NCBI GenBank assembly: GCA_027946365.1
Contig: JAPEUQ010000004.1
Coordinates: 2,418,001-2,482,000, forward strand
Direction: 5' to 3'
Source: Kalmusia sp. IMI 367209
Lineage: Eukaryota; Ascomycota; Dothideomycetes; Pleosporales; Didymosphaeriaceae
Length of the DNA: 64,000 bases
Of this stretch, positions 47,701 through 59,300 are shown in pieces (position 1 is the stretch's first letter; the number at the start of each line of letters is the position of its first letter). Under the pieces are notes generated by a model. That model searched no databases, was not told where the DNA came from, and was given only the letters and a program-made list of their open reading frames with translations. The position numbers and the translations under genes were made by a program.

Positions 47701-48553
47701 ACACCAACAGCCAAAAAGTCAAGAAGACTTCGACGCTTTAATGGTGGCAAAGAACGAGATGGGCATCGCTCACATGATGATAAGCCATATCCATGAAGCA
47801 TGGGAGCTGTTTGACGACGCGCGAGAAATCGCTCGTGCAAGACTTGAGAGATCTGAAACAGCAAGGTCAATCTTCTTTCTCTCATCGGCCAATCTTGGCC
47901 TTGCACAGTGGCTTGAACCTCAACTCGATAAAGCTTTCTCGACCTTAATTGAAGCATGGAGGATGCTCAACAATGACGATAGAGCGGGGTTTGCGTACGT
48001 ATCGTGCCCTCCTTGGTCTTCATAATGCTAACACGTACAGACCTGGAAGACTCGCTCATGCGCTGGGTAACGTATCAGAAAGCCTGAATGAGGAAGGTTC
48101 CACTGATGATGCGAACTCCGCACTTGACTGGTATACAAAAGCCTATGAGCATTATCGGAGAACGATCGGGCTCTACCATCATCGGACTGCGGACGTCTGT
48201 CACAAGCTTGCGGGACAGTACATTCGCCTTAAACAATTCGAACACGCGCAGTAAGTCGGCGATAGCTCACGATACATGTCCAATCGATTAACGAGATTGT
48301 CAGCCGCCATATCGATCGAGCCCTGGAAGTCTTCAAAAGTAGACGACACTATAAACCTGAATTAGCACGCACTCTGAATCTAAAGAGCATTCTCCTACGT
48401 GCTGAGGGTAGACATGCGGAAGCAGACGCAACTTTCGATGGTGCTAAAGAACTCTACTTCGAGCATATGCGGAAGACAAAGCAAGAGCGATTTATGTCTT
48501 CTCGTCCCCAGGAAGTGCATTTCGACAAGATGATAACATTTTGGTCGCGGTAG
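44792..48553 (+). CDS. NLR/STAND gene 2: hydrolase, NB-ARC and TPR-like, apparently intact
   Basis: Seven exons: 44792-44812, 44935-45192, 45240-45299, 45349-47453, 47500-47994, 48041-48250 and 48304-48553, total 1132 residues in frame. The short first exon is tentative; the rest is well supported. The hydrolase domain has LLIPGVYDPPASEW and nucleophile VFVCHSLGGLILKR, then LLGTPH, like SesB-type lipase domains of fungal NLRs. NB-ARC has P-loop ISGIGGIGKSSIASHF, Walker B WLLVFDNVDD, LLTSRD, GLPLALRQLAG and MHD-like LSVHRVVQD. The C-terminus is helical and TPR-like (YTKAYEHYRRTIGLYHHRTADV, ALEVFKSRRH). Such proteins act in non-self recognition and programmed cell death. It converges with the CorA-like gene 83 bp downstream. 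Confidence 0.83.
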
Positions 48554-48636
48554 AGATAACCTGAATCAATAATATTACGTTATGTCTCGAAGCTCATCTT
48601 GAGGATCCATTATTTCTCACTTCCACCTCTAATGTT

Positions 48637-50426
48637 TCATACTAGACCGCGGAAGTCGACATAATGTCTTAGAAAAAATAACGAGATCAATATGATAGGT
48701 ACGCTGACTGCACCCCATACCCATAGACTCAAGTCCCCTTGCCCGAATTGCTTGAAATTCATACCAAATAGTGAGCAGACAAACGAGAGCGGAACGTAAA
48801 GGATCGTAATGATTGTCGTCAATCGAGTTAACTTCGCGAGCCCATCCGCTTGAAGGAACGACCGTTTGCTTTCGGTTAAATTTGCATTGTTGGCCACCAT
48901 TTCCATTACCCTTTCGCTACGGTCGATCAAAGTCTCGACTCGAAATGCGAGATGCTGGAAGTCGCGTAGAAGCTTCAAGTTCGCAGCTGTCACTTTATCG
49001 ATTAAATCGGCTGGAAGAGGCTCATGTCGCCGGGGAAACCAGATGGGATCATCGTTCGCTTGAAGAAAAGCGACAGTACCATTCAGTCTAACGCGATGCG
49101 CATCTAGTATATTTCTGTCGAACTGGATGTCGAAAGTTAGAGACTCTATGTGTGCTGATGAATCGAGAGCCGCAATCTCAGAGGATCTGAGCGTCGCGAG
49201 CTCCATTCGATCTAACAATATCTGTTCCATCATGTTGAGAAACTGGTTTTCTGCAGCAGCAGCGAAGGAGTAAATTTCGTTTAGTCCATAAAATGGATCT
49301 TGCGATATGATCTTGGGATCAAGGCTCTCACCGTAGATTCTGTGGAGTATATTGAAGGTCTGCGTTGTCTTGAAAGATGGTGCAGGTGCTCCCCAAATGA
49401 TCGAATTGTGTTGAGCCTCGGCGTTGGGACAATTGAGTATAGTGGGCTGATATTCGAACGCGTAGTTGTGTTCGAGGGCCGTCAGATCTGATAAAGGTAA
49501 TTCGGGATCTCGATCCACGCCACCGGCATCAGTCCAGATCAGCACTGTCATTGCGTCAGCAAAACCACCCAATTTCTTGCAGTTCTCGGCCCACCTGTCC
49601 AACTCCCGCCTTTTCCCGGTACGAAACACATGGAGATCTCTTGCTCTAGTGTGAAGCGTCTCCAATCATGGAAATGGAGCCTCCGAATGATGGGACTAGC
49701 CACCTGGGGTCTTTTCTCCACCTCTCGAAAGGTTCTTCGCAAAGAAGCCATACATTGCTGCCTAGTGAGCTGCATATTCTCTAGCGATGTCTGCACTTCG
49801 GGCTCGATATGTCCAATAGTTGGAACGTTCAATCTTAGAATATGACGCGAGTCGGAGGGTAAAGCAGGTTCAGCATAAGACGTCGTCTTTTCATTTGGCT
49901 GAAAGTTCATATGGCGCTGGAAGAAATGCGGGTCTACTGTATATTTATGTCCAACAGCGTTCAGCCAGCCTGGCGAAGGATGACCGGCTAGGAACAACAG
50001 CTCTGGCATCTTGGTATCGCCCGTAGATGAGGCGAATAGGTCAAGGTCTCTGATATTATCCTTCTGGTATACTTTTGGTATGCCATCGGCTGGATATGAA
50101 TATGACCATAGAAACGGACCGTTTTCGACAGAATACTCGCTTGTGGAGGAACGTGTAGCTGATCGTGCTAGGTACTCTTCGAGGTGTCTCAGATGAGTTC
50201 CCCTGTATAGTCCGCTGCCGAGATAGCGTTGGCAATACACCGCGTACGGATGTTCTTGAAATAAAGGTCAGCTTTAACAAATAGTAGGCCATCCCTACTG
50301 ACCTTTTTCTGTCCGCATATTTGATGGAAAACTTGGCACGCTGATGAATACCCCGCAGATTCGACTTTGAAAGGAGCGAGAATTTGAAGGGCGCAGCTCT
50401 TTCTTACGCAAGCTAAGCAGCCTCAT
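48637..50426 (-). CDS. CorA-like membrane protein with GMN motif
   Basis: Three exons (50426-50303, 50254-49595 and 49544-48637), introns of 48 and 50 nt, total 563 residues. The large soluble N-terminal region includes HFHDWRRFTLEQEISMCF and WTDAGGVDRDPELPLSD. A long helical stalk (IESLTFDIQFDRNIL, LRDFQHLAFRVETLIDRSERVME) leads to two C-terminal helices. TM1 (TIITILYVPLSFVCSLFGMNF) ends with the CorA signature GMN at residues 522-524, and TM2 is VWGAVSVPIILISLFFL. Bacterial CorA and ZntB are divalent-cation channels. Fungal accessory members of this type are uncharacterised and often sit among variable genes. Transport of Mg or Zn is plausible, not shown. Confidence 0.85.
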
Positions 50427-50754
50427 TGTTGCGACTAGGCTGAAGGATTTGCCGCAACACAAGGCTGAAGACCGCTACACAAGGCTGAACGATTTTCATC
50501 TTATCAGCCGCGTGGCTGTGTTATGACATAATGCAGTTCATCCCGATCTCAGATCGCGCTCAGCGGAATCCTCCCAACCATGTGCCAAGTGAGTTCTCTC
50601 ATCCCCATCGGTCGACTAATCCGTATCTAACTAGTTTTTACACGGGACCTTCCCCCACTCTAGTGGACAATACTCAATTCGAACTAGAGTTTCACTGGCT
50701 TATTAGCGAGGAGTACAAGTCAACTTTAAGGGTAAGCCTAATATCCTATTAGGA
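50427..50754. other. Upstream of the CorA-like gene, edge of the AT-rich block
   Basis: Last balanced-composition DNA of the window. The word AGGCTGAA recurs three times (near 50437, 50462 and 50481), partly as ACACAAGGCTGAA twice, inside the presumed promoter. A 73-codon plus-strand frame at 50531-50752 (starting MQFIPISDRAQRN) could be the first exon of a gene destroyed by the AT-rich block, but has no recognised domain. Confidence 0.4.
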
Positions 50755-51037
50755 TCCGAAATCCTTAGAGGGGCTGTGCCCATTTTTATATGTAATTATA
50801 AGGTCCCATTCGCTGACGGTCAGTACGACTGTGCCGTCGGTACTAAGTTACGTGACTACTCCAAAAAGAGCGCTCCAAAAAGAGTACTTAGAAAGAATAT
50901 ATAACTATAAGCTTAGACGCCTTTCTAGCTTTTATATTTAACCTATATATATATATTACTAATCATTAAAAGATTATATATAGTTTAAAGGATAGTAGAC
51001 TAAAAAAATAATAGTAAATTCCTAATTATACTAGTTC

Positions 51038-51530
51038 CCTTAGAATAGTATTAATTATCTTTTTAAAATCTTCTAAATCCTTTTATATTTAATATTAACG
51101 TAGACTTTATTAATAGTCATTTTAATTTAATAACTAAATCTAGTCTATATAGTTATTTAATTTTATAATAGCTTAAGTTTTACTTACTTAAATATCTTTA
51201 TAATCTAAAAATATATAAAACTACTATAAACTCTATATTTAAAAAAGTTTACTTATTCTATATATAGTAATCTAAATATCTACCACCTTATTACTATTAT
51301 TATTTAAATAGTACGCCTAGTCTAACTTTACTATACTAAGGAGAATCTTATATATCTAGACGACGCTCTTATTATTTAATAACTTATAGATAAATTTTTA
51401 TTTATTACTTTCTATTACTAGAATAGTATCTTTAGTATTTATTTAGTATATAACACCTAAAGTTTCTATCTCTATAATAATATTATATATTATTATACTA
51501 GATTTATAGTAGAAGGTGTAATAGCCAAAA
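51038..51530 (+). mobile_element. 1.23-kb repeat family, 5' partial copy
   Basis: Starts with ACTAGTTCCCTT and follows the plus-strand sequence at 56657-57110 for about 450 bases with many C-to-T and G-to-A differences, then diverges. Heavily RIP-degraded relative to the 56.6-kb copy. Confidence 0.65.
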
Positions 51531-51695
51531 AGGATAATAAATAATAAAATAGTAGTAATTCCTCTCCTACTTTATAACTTAAAAAGGCGTATAAAAGAGA
51601 GTAATATAAAAAATTTATACTTTAGTAAATTTATTAGATTAATCTAATAAGATTATCTAAGTAAGACTTAATATATACTCTAATTAAAAGTTATT

Positions 51696-52925
51696 ATATA
51701 TATTTTAATCATCGAAAGATTGTACGTAGTATAAAGGATAGTAAACTAAAAAGATAGTAGCGGTTCCTCCTACTTTTCTAACTTAAAAGGCATTTTAAAA
51801 GGTATTAATAGTAAAGATATTATATTTCTACTAGACTTATTAGATTATTAGATTAGATTATAAGATCATTACGCTAGATTATAAAGTAAGGCTTAGCGCA
51901 TACTCTAATTAAAAGTTATTTAATTTATTAAAGAAAGGATATAGTATATATACTATTTTTAATAATAGCTTCTTATTATAGTGGTAGCTATAATGAGTCG
52001 CTATCTATTAAGATTATTATAAGTAGTAACCGTTATCTCTCTACCTTACTAACTATAACGTTAATATCCGCCTTACTAACTATAAAATATATTCTCTTTT
52101 TTCTCTAGACTAGGTATACTATATAATCTTATATAAATGACTATTACTAATATATTATCTAGATTCTACTATATTTATAAATAACTTTTATATTAGAATC
52201 GACCTTACTAAATCGTCTAAATCTATTATCTATAGTTCTATTATCTATCTTATAGATAATAAGGCGTATACTAAAGCCTTTATAGATATTATATATTATA
52301 GATAGTAAATCCGGTCCAGGATTACTAAAGATAACTATAATAAGAAGATCTTAAGAGTACGTAGGATAGTTAAAGGAAGTTACTAGTAGTATATATACTT
52401 AAGTATTAATAAAGCGCTATAGGTTTATAAATTAAATTAGATGGTGATAGTAAGCCTTAAAAGAAAAAATAATAGTAAGTAGATAATAGTATTATAGAGA
52501 GAGGAGCTCTAAGAGATTATAAACTAGATAGGTACTAGTATCCTAATATTAGGTAGTAATAACTAAGAGTTTATCTTTAAGTTAATAGGTAATAAGAATA
52601 TTATCTAGATATATAAGATCCTCCGTAGCATAGTAAGGTTAACCTAAGCATATAGTATAAAGGACAGTAATAAGATAATAAAAATCTAAATTACTATATA
52701 TAGAATAAGTAAACTTTTTTAGATATAGAGCTTATAGTATATTATTTTATTTACGGTATATAAGTAAAGAAGCTTAAGCTATTACGTAGTAGGTAGCTAT
52801 ATAGACTAAATTTAGTTGCTAGGTTAAAGTGATTATTAATAAAGTCTATGCTAATATTAAATATAAAAGGATTTAAAAGAGTTTAAAAAAGATGACTAAT
52901 ACTATTCTAAGGGAACTAGTATAAC
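51696..52925 (-). mobile_element. 1.23-kb repeat family, full-length minus-strand copy
   Basis: Both ends match the copy at 56652-57875 in inverse orientation: GGGAACTAGT at the right end and the TA-rich end with GAAAGATTGTACGTAGT at the left. It is flanked by a perfect 12-bp direct repeat TTAAAAGTTATT (51684-51695 and 52926-52937), the target duplication within the older copy. Confidence 0.7.
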
Positions 52926-53291
52926 TTAAAAGTTATTTAACTTAAATAAAGAGAGAGGATATAATATATATATTATCTATTAAAAATAAATCTATTATAG
53001 TAATAACTATATTAAGTTATAGTCCTCCCTTTATTAATAAATTATTATAAATAGTAATCTCTCTATTTTATAATATTTTTTTCTTCTCTACTAGACTAGG
53101 TATACCGTATAAGTTATATAATCTTATATTAATAACTACTATTTATATATTATCTAGCTTCTACTTTATCTATAAAAAATATACGTATTAAAATTAATCT
53201 TACTACTTAACTATCTACTACTAGACTAGTAAATAGATTAGGATTAATTATAGATAGATTAGAGTTAAGTTAGCTATTACTAAGTATTAGG

Positions 53292-53410
53292 TATAGGTTA
53301 GGGTTAAGTCGTATAGACCTTAAGTATAGGTTAGGGTTAAATTATATAAATTTTAGATATAGGTTAGGGTTAGATTATACGGACCTTAGATATAGATTAG
53401 GTTAAGGATT
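53292..53410. repeat. 33-bp minisatellite containing telomere-like GGTTAGGGTTA
   Basis: Three adjacent 33-bp units start at 53292, 53325 and 53358, each beginning TATAGGTTAGGGTTA, followed by a partial unit to about 53410. The inner TTAGGGTTA is one and a half fungal telomere repeats. Confidence 0.85.
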
Positions 53411-56394
53411 TCTATCTAGGTTAAATTTATATAATAATAATTTATATTAATATTTTATATAATTCTATTACTAGAAAGTATATTTAGAGAAATATCTATA
53501 ACTTTTATAGAATACTCTACTAGCGAAAGTTAGAGATATAAACTATTTATTTATAATAGCTATTAAATATAGTAATATAAAGGAGGTTAAACCTTTTAAT
53601 ATTTATATAATTAGAGTATTTACTCCCTATTTATACTAGAAATATATATAATATCTTCCTACTCTATAATCTCTTCTTTATCTATAATTTCTTCCTCCTT
53701 TATAATCTCTTCCTCCTCTATACTATCTATATAATCTAAATAGATTAAAAGCTTAAAAAGATTATTTACTCTATTATAAGGTGCTAGACTATCCTCTATA
53801 ATAATATATTACTCCTTCTCTTAAAAAAATTATATGCTTAAAAAATATAATCTACTAAATTCTCTAGGCTAAAAGACAGTGTTTCTAATCTCTAATTATA
53901 TCTCTTATAATATAAAAAATACGCTTAATACTTACTATAGTAATCTAAATAGATAGAATATCTTTTATAATTTAAGTAAGATAAAGATAAATATTCTTAT
54001 TTACTTTTTACTACTATAAAATATTAAAAGATTTACCTATAATAATATAAGGTATACTTAAATAAATTTCTCCTTTTTAATATACTATCCCTTACTCTTC
54101 TTCTATATATTATAAGCTAGTACCCTAGTTTTAGCTAGATACTAAAATACTACTTAATTATAATTAATTTAAGAATAGGGCTTCTAGAACTACTCTATAC
54201 CTAATAATTATCTAGAATAGATAGTTAAAACTAAAGTAAAATCTCTAGTTTCTTTATTATTATAGTAATTCCTACTATTAAAAGAACGTCTCTCTATTAT
54301 ATAAGACGTAAGAACTCATTGGAATTCAATGTTTAATATATATAACCACGTAGTTAAATTCTAGTTATATATTAATAAATAACTTAAATAAGAAATTAAC
54401 TTAAAAACGACTCTTATATTACTAGGGCTATTAGTAATAATAATAACGTGAAGGTAGTACCACCTTAAGCTTATTATAGCTATACTAAAGAGATTTAAGG
54501 ATATAACTAACTCTTTAAGCTAAAACTAAAAATTATAGATCTAATATATCTAGCTTATATATAACTAACTCTTTAATTTTTAGATAAGATGACGGAAGAG
54601 CTTAGTAAAGATTTAAAGAATAGAGATAATATAAAGTAATTAATAATAGTAAAACTATAGTTAGAAAAGAATAAATTAAACTAAATAAGTACTATTTAAA
54701 AATAGATATAAAGTAGGGCTTTTATTTAATTATATAACTATTCTTAATCTAATATAAAAGCTTATAATATATAAAATATTATTATTATAGTTATTTATTA
54801 TAGTAATTACTAATACTATCTATAGGATAATAGTTAAAAAACTTAGAATAAATATAACTATTACTAGTAATTTCTTTAATACCTTAATTACTAAGTAGTA
54901 ATAAAATATTTAAAATATTATAGAGATTAATTAATTACTTTATATATTACCTAGAGCTAGCTATAACTTAGTCTATAATAAATATCTATAATAAAAGCTA
55001 GCTTATCTTCTAAAGAGAATTCAATATTAAAATTTTTAATTAAATCTTATTTATATAGTATTATTATAGATTCTCTTTAACCTCTAGCTTACTAGAGCTA
55101 CTAGCTTAAGATACTAAATAATATTCTAGACAACTAGATTAATAATATAAATAAGGTATAGAACTATATTCTTAATAGAATTTTAATTAATATCTTCTTT
55201 TTATAATTAAGTTTAGATAGTATAAGCTAGTATTTTATTATTACTAATATTATTATATATAATAGCTAGAAGTTACTACTTAGTATTTATATTAGATAGA
55301 ATCTATAGTACTTCTAATACTATAGAAGTATCTATATAGCTTCTATAAATTAGAATAAAATTAAGTAGCTTTTTATAAAATTTCTAATTATTATTAATAT
55401 AGTACCCTTTACTATAAGAAAGCTAAGATAGTTTCTTATAAACTAAGTATTTAAGATAATTAAGATCTTTATAGTTTTATAAAGATTATAAAGTAGAGAA
55501 GTTTTAGCTATTTTAACTTAATTCTAGAATATTAACTATAATTTATAATAACTCATTATTATAGTATTAGGCCTAAGATATTAAAGGAAATATTAAAAGG
55601 ATAGCCTCTTTACTATTTAAAAGACTAGTTATTATCTATTACTATCTATATAAGTTTATTCTTATAGATTATAGGAGAATATAATAGGACTGGTGTTATA
55701 GTATTTTAATAATATAGAGGTTAGTGTTAATAGTATCTATTAATAAGCTAAAGAATTACGCGTAATAGATAATTATAAGCGAATCTATAATAGGTAACGA
55801 TAGGTATAATAAAGTTCTTAGATAAGCTAATAGAGTTAGTAACTTAGTAGTTATATAATAATATTCTATTAAGAAGAACTAAAATAGGAAAGGCGCTAGA
55901 ATAAAAATAATATTTTATACTAAGAGTAATATCCTACTAAGATTAGGAATATTAGGGAAATAGATGGGATATCCAGGACTAGAGGAAGAATATATAAAAA
56001 GGAAGATTTTTAGTCTTTATTAGATTCCTTATAGTTAATTTAAATTATTAACTTATCTTTTATATAGATTAATATAAATATTATTAGCTTTAATATTATT
56101 TATTAAAGTAGACTAAGCTTTATCTATTACCTAATTAACTAGTACTAGACCTCTTAAAGCCTACCTTACTTAGTTTATTTAAGATAAGTAACCTCCGCGT
56201 GTAATACTTTAACTATCTAATAGGTCCTAGTTATATATTAAAATAATAGTAACTAATATATTATTAAGTAGCTTATATATAGCGACTAGTAGTAATATTA
56301 TAGTATTAACTACTAACTTAGTAGTATTACTAGTAGTATAGACGGAATAAATTTAAATACTTATAACTTAAGTAGAGTAGTTAGTAGTAGTAAC
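53411..56394. other. Unassigned RIP-degraded sequence
   Basis: About 3 kb of TA-rich sequence. Between 53640 and 53760 a pyrimidine-rich run (CTCTTCCTCCTTTATAATCT-type) would encode Glu/Ile-rich protein on the minus strand. It presumably holds the 5' end of the Gypsy relic and another element; I could not define borders. Confidence 0.4.
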
Positions 56395-59300
56395 CCTATA
56401 GAGGCTACTAAAAGTATCTATTAAGATTCCTTTACTAAAAAAGTTTAATAGGGATATAAAGAAAATTAAAATCTTTTATACTAGTATAGAACTATACTTT
56501 AAATTCTATATTAATAGTTTTAGAACTAATTAAATAAAAATCCTCATAGCTAGACTTTATATAATAGGAAAACTAGTAGACTAGCTTTAACCCCTTATAA
56601 AAGACTACCTAAATAATAAAGCTAATATAAAAGAATATATAGATAATATAAGGCCGCACTAGTTCCCTTGGAATAGTGTTAGTCACCTTTTTTAAAATCT
56701 TCTAAATCCTTTTACATTTAATATTAGCGTAGACTTTATTAATAGTTACTCTAACCTAGTGACTAAATCTAGTCTATATAGCTATCTAATCTTATAATAG
56801 CTTAAGCTTCGCTTACTTAAGCGCCTTCGTAACCTAAAAACATACAAAACTACTATAAGTTCTATACCTAAAAAAAAGTTTACTTATTTTATATATAGTA
56901 ATTTAGATGTCTACCGCCTTGTCACTATCGCCATTCGAGTAGCGCGCCTAGTCCAATTTTACTATACTAAGGAGGATCTTACGTATCTAGGCGACGCTCT
57001 CATCATCTAATAATTTATAGATAAACTCCTAGTTATCGCTTCCTATCACCAAAACGGTACCTTTAGCACTTACCTAGCATATAATACCCTAAAGCTCCTA
57101 TCCCTATAGCGGCGCTACGTATCTATTAGAGATAACTATATCTACGTTCTTTAGGTTTGTTATCGCCATCTACCCTAGCTTATATACCTTAAGCGCCTAC
57201 TCTATATTTAAGTATAGGGTCTCTTATTACCCTCCCTTATACTGCCTTTTGATCATTTCGCGGACTAGACGGATAATCCTATAGTCTTTATATAATATAG
57301 CTATCTCTAACTAGACTCTATATACGTATTATATAGAATCTATAAGGGCTCTAATATACACGTCATCGTCTATAGGAAAGACAGCAGGACTAGTAGTAGT
57401 GGATAGTTAGACGGTAAGGTTAATTTTGATATATATATTTTTTATAGATAAAGTAGAAGCTAAATAATATATAAGTAATAGTTGTTAATATAAGATCGCG
57501 CAGCTTACGCGGCATACCTAGCCTAGTAGAGAAGAAGGAGAACATTTCAGCGAGGTAGAGAGATTACTATTTATAATAATTTATTAATGAAGGGAGGACT
57601 GTAACTCAACATAGCTACCACCATAATAGGCCTATCCTTAATGGACGGTATGTATACCGTGTCCTTTCTCTTTATTTGAATTGAATAACTTTTAATTAGA
57701 GCGTGCGCCAAGCCTTACTTGATAATCTAATTAGCTTGGTAGGAGTATAACACCTTTATTATTACTATCTTTAACACGTCTTTTATATTAATAAGTAGGA
57801 GGGAACCGCTACTATCTTTTTAGTTTGCTATCTTTCAAAACTACGTACAATCTTTCAATGCTTAGTAATATATATATATATAGATAATATAAAGAAAATA
57901 TTCTAAAACTAAAAATACTTTAAAAAAGAAAATATTAATTATATTTAGAGAAGTGGACGTAGAATACTAAGTAGAATATAAAATTTAGTCACTCTACTAA
58001 AGATAGTTAGCTAGAATATATATTATAGACTTTAGATACCTAGTAACTAGGACTAATTAAGATAATATACTACTTAGAGTAGTCTACTATAATAGACTAA
58101 AAGAGGCTATTAAGAATAAGCTAATTTATTATAAAAAGGTAAAAACCCTAGATAAAATAATTAAATTATCTATTAGAATTAATAACCGTCTCTACGAAAG
58201 ATAATAGGAAAGAAAAAACCCTTAGTCTAAACTAGTATAACCTAAGTACTAAAAAAATAATTAAAATTAAATATAACTAAGATAGTAACGTAATAATAAT
58301 TAATAAAGTATAGGAGAAAAAGAAGAAATAGAGACCTAAGTAGGAATATAGAGGAATAAGTAAAGAAAAAGTAATAACGCTTTAAAAATAAGGCCTACTT
58401 ATTCTATAGAGAAATAGGCTATTTTAGGAAAGACTACCTAAAGAAAAACGAGAAAATAAAGATTAGAGTAATATATATTATAATACTTTAGACTACTCTA
58501 ATAACTAAGGAACATTAGTATTATTTTACTAAAGTATAGATTCTAAACTAACTTATAATATAACTATATTAGATATATAGAAGTTAGGAATATAAAGATA
58601 ATAGGTATAGAAGTAAAACTATTATTAATAGAATAATATTAGAAAGAACTCTATAAATAGCCCTATAATAATAGGGATCTATAATAAAGTATAACTTAAT
58701 CTAAATCTAGATATATACTAACTATATAGACCTATTATAGATCTAATATAAAAAGAAAATAGATACTAATATTATAAGAAAGAATACTAAAAGATAAAAC
58801 GTAACTAGGATACTATTTATATATCTTTCTATAAAATAATGAATATAACGTTAAGTTATACTATATATATAATTATAATAAATAGTACTAGAAGTATATA
58901 ATTCTATAATAGAATAAATACTATAATAAGTAATATAAAATATATAAGAATAGTAAATATCTTATAGACTAGTTATTTATTAGACTAGTAGCTATAAACG
59001 CGATTTTATACTAAACCTAAGAATATAGATTAGAGTATCCTAACAATAAATATAAATAGCTACTATAAATAAATATTAAGTAATATACTATATATTCTAT
59101 ACCTTAGAGAAAAAAAGTAGTCTATAGCGGGTCGCTAGAGTACCAATACTCAACAAAAGAGAATATATAAAGGATAGCTATTAATAGTATAAATAGATTA
59201 ACTATAAATATATAACTAGTTTATAGACTTAATATATTATATAGATATAATATATCATCACGCGAAATAAAATTAGAACTATATAAAAATTACTAAAAGG

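Larger units (their letters stand above)
50945..53240 (-). mobile_element. 1.23-kb repeat family, old copy split by two younger insertions
   Basis: A minus-strand copy can be traced in three pieces: 50945-51030 (TA-rich end), about 51540-51695, and 52926-53240. The pieces match the reverse complement of 57410-57880. A plus-strand partial copy (about 51038-51530) and a full minus-strand copy (51696-52925) interrupt it. Near-duplicated words flank the first interruption (AATAGTAAATTCCT and ATAGTAGTAATTCCT). Confidence 0.6.

Noticed and set aside
1..50754. tRNA or rRNA genes
   Set aside because: I looked for T-arm-like GGTTCRA words in the intergenic regions and found none with a supporting cloverleaf.
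53292..53410. Possible CRISPR-like array
   Set aside because: The 33-bp units are directly adjacent without spacers, so this is a minisatellite; the genome is eukaryotic.
57600..57875. LTR starting at TGTAACTC after a purine-rich tract
   Set aside because: The whole 56652-57875 segment has one target duplication and no second copy of this end at its left side, so it is the 3' part of the element, not an LTR.
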